Shown here: positions 53,762 through 62,109 of the stretch, in pieces | Position numbering within the stretch: the first letter of the stretch is position 1 | How the letters are laid out: each line of letters opens with the position of its first letter | From: Candidatus Eiseniibacteriota bacterium | Lineage (GTDB): Bacteria > Eisenbacteria > RBG-16-71-46 > CAIMUX01 | Length of the DNA: 64,000 bases | NCBI GenBank assembly: GCA_903844735.1 | Contig: CAIMUX010000104.1 | Location: forward strand, 1-64,000 | Reading direction: 5' to 3' | Notes under the pieces: model-generated | What the model was told of the DNA's origin: nothing | What the model saw: the letters and a program-made list of their open reading frames with translations, nothing else | Databases searched by the model: none | Translations under genes and position numbers: made by a program

Positions 53762-54648
53762 CCGCCCTTGATCTGCGCGGGCTCCCAGCGGGGCTGCGCC
53801 TCGGCACCTCTTCGTTCAGCAATCCTGATTGGCGGGGCTGCTTCTACCCGGAGAATCTCCCTGCCGAGCAGTTTCTCGGCCACTACGCCACGCTCCTCAA
53901 CACCGTGGAGATCGATGCCACGTGGCATGCCATCCCGTCGCGTCGCACGGTGGAGGCGTGGCGCGATCGCGTGCCCGACGGGTTCACCTTTGCCGTCAAG
54001 GCGCCGAAGTCGATCACCCACGATAACTACCTGCAGGACTGCGCCGAGGATTGGAGCCGGTTTCTGGCGCTCATGGATCTGCTTGGGGACAAGCTAGGGC
54101 CGGTGCTGTTCCAGTTCCAATATGTCGCTCGCGGGCGCGACGCCGACGAGTACCGGACAGGCCTCGACTTCCGCCGCCGGCTCGAGCACTTCCTTCCGCT
54201 GCTCCCGGAGGGCACCCGTTTCGTGCTGGAGGTGCGCAACCGGGCCTGGATTACCGAGTACTTCCTGGACGTTCTGCGCAAGCGCGGGATCGCTCTGGCT
54301 TTCACCGCCTACCAAACGATGCCGGACGCGGGGGAACTCCTGGCCGGCCCCGATCCGGTGACGGCCGACTTCGGTTACGTGCGGTTCCTCGGGAACCACA
54401 GCGCCATGGACAACCGGGTGGCCAAGGCGCGGGAGGCGGGAGATCGCGACCGCGATTGGGGCGAGCTCATGATCGACAAGACAGAGGAGATGCGCGGCTG
54501 GATTGCGCCCGTGCGTGCCCTCCTGGCCCGCGTGCCGGAGGTCTTCGTCTACTTCAACAACCACTACGCCGGGTACGGACCGGGATCCTTGGAGCTGTTT
54601 GTGCGCCAGTGGCGCGAGGAAGAGGCGCGGCTGGCAGGCGGGAAGTGA
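53758..54648 (+). CDS. DUF72 family protein (YecE-like)
   Basis: A 296-residue cytoplasmic TIM-barrel-like protein of the DUF72 family: LRLGTSSFSNPDWRGCFYPE at the N-terminus, TFAVKAPKSITHDNYL, GPVLFQFQY, RFVLEVRNRAWITEYFLDVL, and the C-terminal VFVYFNNHYAGYGPGS with the conserved Asn-Asn-His. The GTG start shares GTGA with the TerB-like stop. The frame runs open upstream antisense to family expectations, so the late start is right. The biochemical activity of DUF72 proteins is not established as far as I know. Confidence 0.92.
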   Translation: MTALDLRGLPAGLRLGTSSFSNPDWRGCFYPENLPAEQFLGHYATLLNTVEIDATWHAIPSRRTVEAWRDRVPDGFTFAVKAPKSITHDNYLQDCAEDWSRFLALMDLLGDKLGPVLFQFQYVARGRDADEYRTGLDFRRRLEHFLPLLPEGTRFVLEVRNRAWITEYFLDVLRKRGIALAFTAYQTMPDAGELLAGPDPVTADFGYVRFLGNHSAMDNRVAKAREAGDRDRDWGELMIDKTEEMRGWIAPVRALLARVPEVFVYFNNHYAGYGPGSLELFVRQWREEEARLAGGK

Positions 54649-54724
54649 AGCCGCGCGGGTGGAGCCTCAGTCCATCGCTTCGAGAGTCGATGGGGATCCG
54701 CGCGGAAATAGTGAGGGAGGACGG

Positions 54725-55897
54725 ATGATCGATCGGGCCGAACTCTCCGGCGACGCCCTCAATCTCGGCCTCATCGGGGTCGCCTGGCCGATGCGCGGGG
54801 GGATTGCCCAGTGCACCACCATTCTCGCCACTGAGCTGGCCAAGCGGCACCGTGTCGATCTCGTCTCTTTCACACGGCAATACCCGTCGTTTCTCTTCCC
54901 GGGGAAGAGGCAGCTCGCCCCCAGCGCCACCCCACTCCGTTTTCCGTCGACCCCTCTGGTCGACAGCATCGGTCCGTTTAGCTGGGAGCGCGCGGCGCGA
55001 CACCTGGCCCGGGGACGTCCCGATGCTCTCGTGTACCAGTATTGGATGCCGTTCTTTGCCCCCGCTTTGGGGACAATTGCTCGGCGGGTGAAGCGCATGT
55101 GTCGCCCGCGCGAAGTGCGAACGATCATGATGGTGCACAACCTGCTGCCTCACGAGCGGCGCCCGTTCGACGGCGTGCTCACACGCTATGTCATGGGAGC
55201 GACGGATGCCTACATCGTGCAGTCGGGGGCGGTGCGGGAAGACTTAGTCCGTCTGGAACCGAACGCACGGTTTCTCGAAGTGCCGCACCCGGTGTACAAT
55301 GTTTTCGGCGATCCGATCCCGAAGGGCGAGGCGCGGGCGTCACTCGGGTTGCCGGCGGATTCACCGCTCCTTCTGTTCTTCGGATTCGTGCGGCGGTACA
55401 AGGGGCTTGATACGCTTCTGCGCGCGCTTCCGGCGATCCGCGCGGCCCTCGACCCGCCGCCGCGGCTCCTGGTCCTCGGCGAGTTCTACGAAGGGCGGGA
55501 AGAGACGGCGGCCCTGGTGCGCGAACTGGGCCTCGCAGACGCGGTCACCATCGTCGACGAGTACGTTCCCGACGAAATGGTAGGGCGCTACTTCTCCGCG
55601 GCCGACGCGGTGGTGCTTCCGTACAAGTCGGCTACGCAGAGCGGGATCGTGCAAATCGCCTACCAGTTGGAGCGTCCGGTGATCTGCACGGATGTCGGCG
55701 GGTTGGGCGAGGTCGTGCGCGACGGCGAGACCGGATTCGTGGTGCCGCCGGATGACCCGGGGGCGTTGGCGGAAGCGGTGGTACGCTACCAGCGCGACGC
55801 CTGCGAGACGGGCTTCATGCAGCGGATCCGAGTGGAGAAGCGCAAGTACTCCTGGGACCGGATGGCCAAGGCGGTCGAGACCCTCGCCGGCGCGTGA
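54725..55897 (+). CDS. GT4-type glycosyltransferase
   Basis: A 390-residue GT-B fold enzyme moving a sugar from a nucleotide donor to a lipid- or glycan-bound acceptor at the inner face of the membrane. The N-terminal domain begins LNLGLIGVAWPMRGGIAQ (glycine-rich acceptor loop). The C-terminal domain shows LLFFGFVRRYKGLDTLLRAL, then the donor-binding region LPYKSATQSGIVQIAYQLER, where the usual first Glu of the EX7E pair is replaced. The ATG at 54725 has GGGAGG upstream. It is followed after 22 bp by a phosphoheptose isomerase-like gene, so a lipopolysaccharide or surface-glycan role is likely. Confidence 0.9.
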   Translation: MIDRAELSGDALNLGLIGVAWPMRGGIAQCTTILATELAKRHRVDLVSFTRQYPSFLFPGKRQLAPSATPLRFPSTPLVDSIGPFSWERAARHLARGRPDALVYQYWMPFFAPALGTIARRVKRMCRPREVRTIMMVHNLLPHERRPFDGVLTRYVMGATDAYIVQSGAVREDLVRLEPNARFLEVPHPVYNVFGDPIPKGEARASLGLPADSPLLLFFGFVRRYKGLDTLLRALPAIRAALDPPPRLLVLGEFYEGREETAALVRELGLADAVTIVDEYVPDEMVGRYFSAADAVVLPYKSATQSGIVQIAYQLERPVICTDVGGLGEVVRDGETGFVVPPDDPGALAEAVVRYQRDACETGFMQRIRVEKRKYSWDRMAKAVETLAGA

Positions 55898-55919
55898 AGC
55901 GAGGCTGAACAGGAAGGGG

Positions 55920-56504
55920 ATGGCGACGGTGATCAATCCGGATGAGATCAAGGAACGCATCGAGACGGCGATCGCGGTCAAGCGGTCGTTACTGGACCAG
56001 GCGCTCACCATCGGTCACGTGGCCGAAGCATGGCTGGATGCGTTGCGTGCCGGAAGCAAAGTGATCTTCTTCGGCAACGGCGGATCCGCCGCCGATGCGC
56101 AGCATCTCGAGTGCGAGCTGGCGGGTCGCTTCTACTTGGACCGCCGTCCGCTGCCCGCGGTGGCGCTCACCGTGAACAGCTCCTCGCTCACCGCCATCGG
56201 TAACGACTACGGCTTCGAGCAGGTGTTCGCGCGGCAGCTCGAGGGGATCGCGCATCCCGGGGATGTGGCGGTCGGGATCTCTACCAGCGGCACCTCTCCG
56301 AACGTCGTCCTGGCGCTGCAGAAGGCCCGCGAACTGGGCCTCGTCACCATCGGCCTCACCGGACGCCACGGCGGCCTGATGCGGGAGCTGTGCGACGTGT
56401 GGCTGGCGATCGATTCCGAGGAGACGCCGCGGATCCAGGAGGGGCACATTCTGGCCGGGCATATCGCTTGTGAAATGGTGGAGCGGGAGATGTTTGGGGG
56501 CTGA
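55920..56504 (+). CDS. gmhA: Phosphoheptose isomerase-like SIS protein
   Basis: A 194-residue SIS-domain sugar isomerase, most like D-sedoheptulose-7-phosphate isomerase, the first step of ADP-heptose synthesis for lipopolysaccharide. Diagnostic segments are FFGNGGSAADAQHLECELAGRF, the Ser/Thr-rich phosphate loop GISTSGTSPNVV, and the C-terminal QEGHILAGHIACEMVE with Glu and His as in GmhA. Length is normal. The ATG is preceded by AGGAAGGGG. It is adjacent to a glycosyltransferase in the same direction. A DiaA-type regulatory SIS protein is a less likely alternative. Confidence 0.9.
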   Translation: MATVINPDEIKERIETAIAVKRSLLDQALTIGHVAEAWLDALRAGSKVIFFGNGGSAADAQHLECELAGRFYLDRRPLPAVALTVNSSSLTAIGNDYGFEQVFARQLEGIAHPGDVAVGISTSGTSPNVVLALQKARELGLVTIGLTGRHGGLMRELCDVWLAIDSEETPRIQEGHILAGHIACEMVEREMFGG

Positions 56505-56573
56505 CATACTCCACCTTCTTCGTCGCATACCCGAGGGAACCCGACATCCTGCAACTCGCGCGAGCATCTAGCG

Positions 56574-56602
56574 TTGCGATCCCACCGTCAAGCTGCTATG
56601 CT
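56574..56602 (+). promoter_or_regulatory. Candidate sigma70-type promoter for the SUMF1 gene
   Basis: TTGCGA (56574-56579) and TATGCT (56597-56602), 17 bp apart, each match four of six consensus bases. The pair lies 72 bp upstream of the preferred GTG start and is the best hexamer pair in this interval. Confidence 0.45.
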
Positions 56603-56674
56603 CACCACGTTCTTGAACCTGTGCGCGGCTCTATCTCTCCCCGGAAGCTCGGTCCACAGATCGGGAGGTGGTGC

Positions 56675-59017
56675 GTGATCACATTGGTAGCGCTGGCCGA
56701 AAGCACAGCGAATGCGGCCCGACGCCAGACCGGAGGGACCGCGGCCCCGGGGCCTCATGTGGCTTTCCACACGACGGTCGTCCCACGGAGGTGGACCTCG
56801 CCCCCCCGGCGCACAACCCGGCTTCTCCTGGGGGCGCTGGCCTTGGCGGCGGTCTTGGTCTTGGGCGCAATCCCCGCGCCTGTCCTGGCAGCCGCACCTC
56901 AGGTCACCAATGTAGTCGCCGTCCAGCGCCCGGGCACCCGGCTCGTCGATGTTACCTACGACCTTTACGACGCCGACGGCCACGCGATGACGGTCGCGCT
57001 CGACATCTCACCCGACGGGGGGCTGAGCTTCCCCATTCATTGCATGACGGTCTCCGGGGACGTGGGTATTGGCATCATGAGCGGCACGGGCCGACACATC
57101 GAGTGGGACGCGGGGGTCGATTACCCCAGCCACCTGGGAGAGACGTACGCCCCCAAGGTGATCGCCGACGACGGGCAGGGCTTTGATGGGATGGTCCGGA
57201 TCCCGGCGGGCAACGTGCGGCTGGGCCAGCCCGGCAACCCGCTTTCCGAACCCGTCAACGACTTCTATGTCCAGGGCTTCTACATCGACCGCTATGAGGT
57301 CTCGAACGCCAAGTACAAGGCGTTCATCGATGCCGGGGGGTACACGACGCAGGCGTACTGGAATCCGGTCGGCTGGGCCTGGAGGGTGGCGAACAGCATC
57401 ACGCTGCCGGACCGTTGGAACGATACGATCTACCATGGCGGCGGGATCACCGGTAACGGACAGTTCCCCGTGGGCGTCTCCTGGTGGGAGGCTGATGCCT
57501 ACAGCCGCTGGGCGGGCGTGCGTCTACCGACCGAGGCGGAGTGGGAGAAGGCCGCAAAGGGGGGCTGCGAGACCCACGGAGATCCGGGGCAGTGCGACGC
57601 CTCCGACACGCCGAGCTACCCCTGGGGCGAGGGGATCAGCGGCTCGCAGGCCAACTTCTCCGAGAGCGGCGATCCCTATGAGAACAACGGTTGGACGACC
57701 CCGGTGGGCTACTACGACGGCAGCAACCACGGTGGCTACCAGACACTCGACAGTCCGAGTCCCTATGGTCTCTATGACGTGGTGGGCAATGTCACGGAAT
57801 GGTGCAGCACGAAGTACGCACCCTATCCCTACGACCCGAATGACGGCCGGGAGAACCCTCCGGTGTCCTACCATGAGCAGTACCGGGTTATACGTGGCGC
57901 CTCCTGCGGCCACCCCGAACTCGATGTCGACCTCCGCTGCGCCCACCGCCACGCTTACAGCCCGGACTCGAGGCCTTGGGACATCGGCTTCCGTTGTGCG
58001 AGAACCGGCGGGTGGGGGGTGGGTCCGCTGTTTCATCTGGACACACAGGTTCCTCCTATGGGCTCCTGCTGTGCGCTAGACGGCACCTGCGCCGTGACGC
58101 TGCAGGCCGCCTGCACTGCCCCCAGCTCCTGGACCCTCGCTGGCGTCTGCGACCCGAACCCCTGCGACCAGCCGCAACCGGGGATGGGCGCCTGCTGCAC
58201 GTCTCCCAGCTTTGGGTGCTGCGAGCTCCTTACGCCAATGGCATGTGCCGAACGCCCCGGGATGTACTTGGGCGACGGTACCTCCTGCGCGGTGGAGGGG
58301 ATCTACTGCGAGATCACGATGGCGGGGGCGTGTTGTCTTGCGGACGGCACGTGCACCGAAGTGAGCGTCTGCGACTGCGGAAGATACGGTGGACGCTTCA
58401 TGGGAGGGTCCTCGTTCTGTGATCCGAACCCCTGTGAGGCGACCCCGGTCCTCCTCGAGTCGTGGGCTGCGTTGTCGCTGCCCGAAGGCCTGCAGATCCT
58501 CTGGGAGGTGCCGCTCGCCACGACCGGGGCTATGTACCGGGTCTGGCGCGACCCTGTGGCCGGGCCGCATGACGCAGCACCCACGCCTGATGCGGTTCTG
58601 GTGTCATCCGCGTGGGTCAGCGCGTCCGCCGAAGGGATCATTGCGATCACAGACCCGGGGGCCCCGCGCGGCGCTACGATTCGCTACTTCCTCGAAATGA
58701 GCGCCACCGGTGCTCGCAGCGAATTCCTCGGTCCCGCGGAAGCTCGCTGGGACCCGCCGACACTCGCCTGGTCGGCCGGTCCGACCCCGTTCCGCGACAC
58801 GGTGCGGCTCGCTCCTCCCAGGACGGGTCCGGCCCGCGCAGAGATCTTCGATCCGGCCGGACGGCTTGTACGGACCCTGGTGCGCGCTGACGGCAACGCC
58901 CCGCTGGAGTGGGACGGCCGGGATGATGTCGGTCGCGACGCGCCCACCGGAATCTACATCGTCCGCGTCGGGAGTACCGCCGGCGGGGCGGTGGCGAGGT
59001 TGGTGAAGATTCGATAG
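56675..59017 (+). CDS. Exported SUMF1/formylglycine-generating-enzyme-like protein with Cys-rich region and FlgD-like tail
   Basis: A 780-residue exported protein. After a long N-region, a signal helix (about 50-75, LLLGALALAAVLVLGAIPAP) ends at VLAA. A beta-rich domain follows, then the SUMF1/FGE-sulfatase domain (about 170-450: YIDRYEVSNAKYKAFIDAGG, VSWWEADAYSRWAGVRLPTE, YGLYDVVGNVTEWC, DIGFRCART). Next come three Cys-rich units of the form CC-x-DG-x-C (about 460-590), and a C-terminal FlgD-Ig-like domain (AEIFDPAGRLVRTLVRADG to the end), a module common on secreted proteins of FCB-type bacteria. GTG at 56675 has GGGAGG six bases upstream and is preferred over the ATG at 56621. A sulfatase-maturation role is not implied; many SUMF1 proteins have other functions. 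Confidence 0.85.
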   Translation: MITLVALAESTANAARRQTGGTAAPGPHVAFHTTVVPRRWTSPPRRTTRLLLGALALAAVLVLGAIPAPVLAAAPQVTNVVAVQRPGTRLVDVTYDLYDADGHAMTVALDISPDGGLSFPIHCMTVSGDVGIGIMSGTGRHIEWDAGVDYPSHLGETYAPKVIADDGQGFDGMVRIPAGNVRLGQPGNPLSEPVNDFYVQGFYIDRYEVSNAKYKAFIDAGGYTTQAYWNPVGWAWRVANSITLPDRWNDTIYHGGGITGNGQFPVGVSWWEADAYSRWAGVRLPTEAEWEKAAKGGCETHGDPGQCDASDTPSYPWGEGISGSQANFSESGDPYENNGWTTPVGYYDGSNHGGYQTLDSPSPYGLYDVVGNVTEWCSTKYAPYPYDPNDGRENPPVSYHEQYRVIRGASCGHPELDVDLRCAHRHAYSPDSRPWDIGFRCARTGGWGVGPLFHLDTQVPPMGSCCALDGTCAVTLQAACTAPSSWTLAGVCDPNPCDQPQPGMGACCTSPSFGCCELLTPMACAERPGMYLGDGTSCAVEGIYCEITMAGACCLADGTCTEVSVCDCGRYGGRFMGGSSFCDPNPCEATPVLLESWAALSLPEGLQILWEVPLATTGAMYRVWRDPVAGPHDAAPTPDAVLVSSAWVSASAEGIIAITDPGAPRGATIRYFLEMSATGARSEFLGPAEARWDPPTLAWSAGPTPFRDTVRLAPPRTGPARAEIFDPAGRLVRTLVRADGNAPLEWDGRDDVGRDAPTGIYIVRVGSTAGGAVARLVKIR

Positions 59018-59025
59018 ACGCACGA

Positions 59026-59513
59026 ACGACGCAGATGAGTCGGCCGCCCGGAAGAAGCGCGGCATACGCCTGTTGCCAAACCCGGTCGAGTTGGGCGAGG
59101 AACTCTTCGTAGCCTTCGATATGCCCAAGCTGTCCGTGCGTGTCTCGGTACTCCTTGAGTGTCCAGTAGGGCGGGGAGGTCAAGACCAGATGGGCGCTTC
59201 CATCCGGCACGCCCGACGGCGCTCGGGAATCGACCAGGCAAAGGGAGTGAGAGGTCGGGATCCGGCGTACGGCCTCTTCGATCCGTGCGGTCGCGGCGCG
59301 ATTCTTGGCTATGCGCGGGAGTGCGGTTTAGGGATTGTCGAGGGGAGGCAGCCCGTCGGGAAGGAAGCTCGGCAACGCCGAGGTGGGGCCTGCCAGCGGG
59401 GCACCTGCCAGTCGGGCAGCGGCGAGTGGGGCAATTGCCGCCGGAGCCTTCGCCAGCGGGGCATCGGCCACCGTTGGCTGGGGCCTGGCGGCAGACTTCT
59501 TCCTGGCCGGCAT
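59026..59513 (-). pseudogene. Truncated DNA methyltransferase (N4/N6 type) with an in-frame stop
   Basis: The minus strand reads a DNA methyltransferase N-terminus: start MPARKKSAARPQPT, an Ala/Pro-rich leader, a TAA at 59328-59330, then in the same frame ARIEEAVRRIPTSHSLCL, HLVLTSPPYWTLKEYRDTHG (the catalytic TSPPY motif) and YAALLPGGRLICVV. Homology ends a few codons before the SUMF1 gene's stop region, where the frame becomes pure antisense of that gene, so the SAM-binding and target-recognition parts are gone. A nonsense codon plus a 3' truncation makes it a remnant. No restriction enzyme gene is nearby. If the SPPY frame is translated from the GTG at 59210, only a short inactive peptide would result. 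Confidence 0.75.
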
Positions 59514-59643
59514 GGGGGGAGACCTTCGTCCTAGACTCGTCAGCGACACACATCAAGCAGGATTCGGGCCGCACGCGTTGTGCAACGAGCAAGATTCTCA
59601 CAGCGACGGTAGATCCGCAAGCGCCGCCGGTTCCGTCCCGCAC

Positions 59644-60447
59644 TCAGCCCCCGATCGCCCGCACCGTTCCCCCGATCCAGTCGATGATCAGAAAGTTCAT
59701 CCGCCCGATGAGCAGCGAAACCCGCCCCATCACGGTATACCCGAACGCCGCTCCGAACCCGAGCATCAGAAACCAGATCCCCAACCGGCTCATCCCGCCC
59801 ACGGCGCCGCGGTGCTCCAACGAGAAGAAAAAGTAGATCAGCACCATGATCACCCCGACGAAAAGCAGGAGGTTGTCGAGGGCGTCGGCGGCGAGTGGAA
59901 AGGCAACCTGAGCGACGACCCGTGCGACGATCCAGGTCGAGACGAAGATGACCGCACCCCTTGTCAGGTGGCCCCGGGCCGAGTCGATGAGCCCAAGGAC
60001 GAGGGCTGTGGCCGCCAGAGTCACGAGAAGGGCCGTCGTCCCGGCGATCGGGAACGCACCCAGAAGCGGCATCATGGTCGCACCCGCCTGCGGCAACACC
60101 TCGCCTTGCAGCTTCTGCACCATGTTGACCCCGGTGTAGTACCCGACATACACAGCCAGGGAAAACCGCGCCATCCAGGCAATGCGCGGGATGTAACGGG
60201 TGTAGAGGTTGAGCCCGAGCAGCGCGGGGATGACAAGATCGTAGTTGCCACGGAAGTCGTGAACCAGCGGCAGGACCAGGTTCGGCTTCAGCGTGTTGTT
60301 CGCCGTCTGTCCGATGTAGTACCCGAGCGAAACGCCGGCGAAGAGCGCCTCCGCGAAGCGGAAGAACGGGTTGTCCTTGTACAGGAAGCTGAACAGGCAC
60401 AGCGTGAGAAGCGCCGCGATCCAGGTCCCGATGAGCTCGATCGACAC
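59644..60447 (-). CDS. Polytopic membrane protein of unknown function (operon gene 4)
   Basis: A 267-residue integral membrane protein with seven or eight predicted helices, among them LIGTWIAALLTLCLFSFLY, FAEALFAGVSLGYYIGQT, FSLAVYVGYYTGVNMV, IAGTTALLVTLAATALVL, NLLLFVGVIMVLIYFFF and IWFLMLGFGAAFGYTVMG. Conserved-looking polar residues sit in the loop NNTLKPNLVLPLVHDFRGNY. It starts at GTG 60447 behind AGGAGGG, only 13 bp after the preceding gene, as the last member of a four-gene membrane operon. I recognise no family. The helix pattern does not match common transporters. Confidence 0.8.
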   Translation of the reverse strand: MSIELIGTWIAALLTLCLFSFLYKDNPFFRFAEALFAGVSLGYYIGQTANNTLKPNLVLPLVHDFRGNYDLVIPALLGLNLYTRYIPRIAWMARFSLAVYVGYYTGVNMVQKLQGEVLPQAGATMMPLLGAFPIAGTTALLVTLAATALVLGLIDSARGHLTRGAVIFVSTWIVARVVAQVAFPLAADALDNLLLFVGVIMVLIYFFFSLEHRGAVGGMSRLGIWFLMLGFGAAFGYTVMGRVSLLIGRMNFLIIDWIGGTVRAIGG

Positions 60448-60460
60448 TTGTTCGGCCCTC

Positions 60461-61351
60461 CTAGACGCGCGCCGCGCGGGACCGGCCGAGGAAGTAGGCC
60501 ACGTTCCCGATGATGATGAAGCCGATGATGATGGCGTGGATGATCGTCTGGACGTCCATGCCCCGCATGGCGTTGAAGATCATCGGGTTGTCGTAGACAG
60601 GCTTCACCTGCGGGTAGGCATCGAGGAGCAGCCGCTCATACTCCGAGGCCCCCTTGAGTCCGCCGAGAAGCCCGATCATCTGGTGACTGTCGTAATAGGC
60701 GTAGAACTTCGGCGCCGACACGGCGGTGCATCCGACCGCCACAGGGGTGCCGAACTGGGCATTGATGAGGTTGATCCACCAATCGCCGATGATTCCGGTG
60801 GCGAGGCTGACCACCAGCTTGATGTCCCGGTAGTTGCGCACCTTCTGCATCAGGGGAAGCCGGCTCAACGGCGTGCCGCGGGAGTCGGAGGGAAAGACCC
60901 TGGCGATATCCTCGCCCATCTGCTTCATCGAGGCCTGGCCGCCGTCCTTATAGCCGAGGTTCACGAAGTCGGTGCCGTAGCGCAGAGTCGGGAACTCCGC
61001 GGCTACGCGATCCAACTCCTCAGTGGCCATCGCTCCGCCCCCGATGGGGAAAAGTGCCAAGACGACCACCTTGACGCGGCGGGCGAGGCAGTGGCGCAGC
61101 ACCGCCGCGGCCATCGGCCCGTTCTCCGGCTTGGTGGTCGGGCCATAGTCGAAGGAGACCATCACCACATCATCGGGCGTGAGCGACTCGATCCGGTCGA
61201 AGAGATCCCGCACCGGCGGCGTGACCGTAACCGACAGCCCGATGGGAAAGAGGATGGGCAGGATCGCTCCCACCGCCACGAGAAGGAAAATCCAGCGCCG
61301 ATCCAACTGCTGCAAAGCGGTGGAGAGCCCGCCTTCCTTGATCTTCGCCAC
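60461..61351 (-). CDS. Periplasmic alpha/beta domain tethered by two membrane helices (operon gene 3)
   Basis: A 296-residue protein with one helix at each end (about 20-40, WIFLLVAVGAILPILFPIG; about 270-290, IIHAIIIGFIIIGNVAYFL). The domain between them, about 220 residues, alternates strand and helix in Rossmann-like fashion: DDVVMVSFDYGPTTKPENGP, VKVVVLALFPIGGGAMATEE, DIKLVVSLATGIIGDWWINL, TPVAVGCTAVSAPKFYAYY. By the positive-inside rule the domain appears to face the periplasm. GTG 61351 has an AGGAGG site, nine bases after the preceding gene. I do not recognise the family. The glycine-rich loops could bind a nucleotide or sugar phosphate, which is only inferred. Confidence 0.8.
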   Translation of the reverse strand: MAKIKEGGLSTALQQLDRRWIFLLVAVGAILPILFPIGLSVTVTPPVRDLFDRIESLTPDDVVMVSFDYGPTTKPENGPMAAAVLRHCLARRVKVVVLALFPIGGGAMATEELDRVAAEFPTLRYGTDFVNLGYKDGGQASMKQMGEDIARVFPSDSRGTPLSRLPLMQKVRNYRDIKLVVSLATGIIGDWWINLINAQFGTPVAVGCTAVSAPKFYAYYDSHQMIGLLGGLKGASEYERLLLDAYPQVKPVYDNPMIFNAMRGMDVQTIIHAIIIGFIIIGNVAYFLGRSRAARV

Positions 61352-61360
61352 GGCCTCCTC

Positions 61361-62059
61361 CTAGTCCTTTTCCAGGCCGAGGTAGCTGCGCTCGATCCCG
61401 AGGATGACGCGCAGAGAAAGAGAAGCGGCGCCGAGGGCCGCCCCGATCATGATGCCGCGCTGGGCGGCGGTGTTGGGATTGTTCATCAGCCACTCGGTGA
61501 AGGTGCCGAGGGCGAGCTTTCCGCCTGGAATCCAGGCGAAGAGCGACTCGCCGAGCGGGATCCGTCCGAGCATCACCACCACCGCTGCCAGGAGGAGGAT
61601 GGTCGCCTCCAGATTGCGCACGCGGAAGGCGCGGAAGGCGGCCGAGGCGACGTAGAAGGCGAGGAGGCTGAACATCGTTGCCTGCAGCGGCTGGAACACG
61701 TAGCTCACGAAGAAACTGAAGGGGCTGGGGGAGCCGTCGGCGTGCGGCGAGATGCCATGGAACGGGCCGACGTTGAACGCGCCGAGCAGGCCGAAGCTGC
61801 CGGGCAAGACGAGACCGATCAGGAGGAAGATCGCATAGTGCCAGCCCGGGCCTTTCCGCTCGATCTTGCGGATGTTTCCCTGCACGACATTTACCACCCC
61901 GAGCATGATGGCGAAGCCGGCGATGATGATCATCCACTTTTCCAGTCGGTCGTTGGGCACTTTCACCAGCCGCGCTTTCTCAGTGAAGAAGAACGCCACG
62001 ATCGGGATCAATCCGGCCAGAAACGTGAGTAGGAGCGGCAACTGCACGCGCAAGAACAT
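61361..62059 (-). CDS. Polytopic membrane protein of unknown function (operon gene 2)
   Basis: A 232-residue protein with six or seven helices: LLLTFLAGLIPIVAFFFT, WMIIIAGFAIMLGVVNVV, WHYAIFLLIGLVLPGSFGLL, MFSLLAFYVASAAFRAF, ATILLLAAVVVMLGRIPLG and a C-terminal helix in IMIGAALGAASLSLRVILG. A loop holding the Gly/Pro/His-rich segment NVGPFHGISPHADGSPSP lies between helices 3 and 4. Helices 1 and 2 are joined by a basic cytoplasmic loop. The ATG at 62059 has AGGAGG, 50 bp downstream of the DUF6754-like gene. No family recognised. Confidence 0.8.
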   Translation of the reverse strand: MFLRVQLPLLLTFLAGLIPIVAFFFTEKARLVKVPNDRLEKWMIIIAGFAIMLGVVNVVQGNIRKIERKGPGWHYAIFLLIGLVLPGSFGLLGAFNVGPFHGISPHADGSPSPFSFFVSYVFQPLQATMFSLLAFYVASAAFRAFRVRNLEATILLLAAVVVMLGRIPLGESLFAWIPGGKLALGTFTEWLMNNPNTAAQRGIMIGAALGAASLSLRVILGIERSYLGLEKD

Positions 62060-62109
62060 GGGGTGGTCCTCCTGGCCCGGGTTACCTGGTCGCGGCTACC
62101 TGGCTCTGG

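Noticed and set aside
58060-58440. Independent small Cys-rich protein after the SUMF1 domain
   Set aside because: The Cys-rich units are in frame and continuous with both the SUMF1 domain and the FlgD-like tail, so they belong to one protein.
60371-62032. A 553-codon His/Glu/Arg-rich plus-strand frame
   Set aside because: Antisense to three of the membrane-protein genes; the reverse of hydrophobic codons produces such charged sequence.
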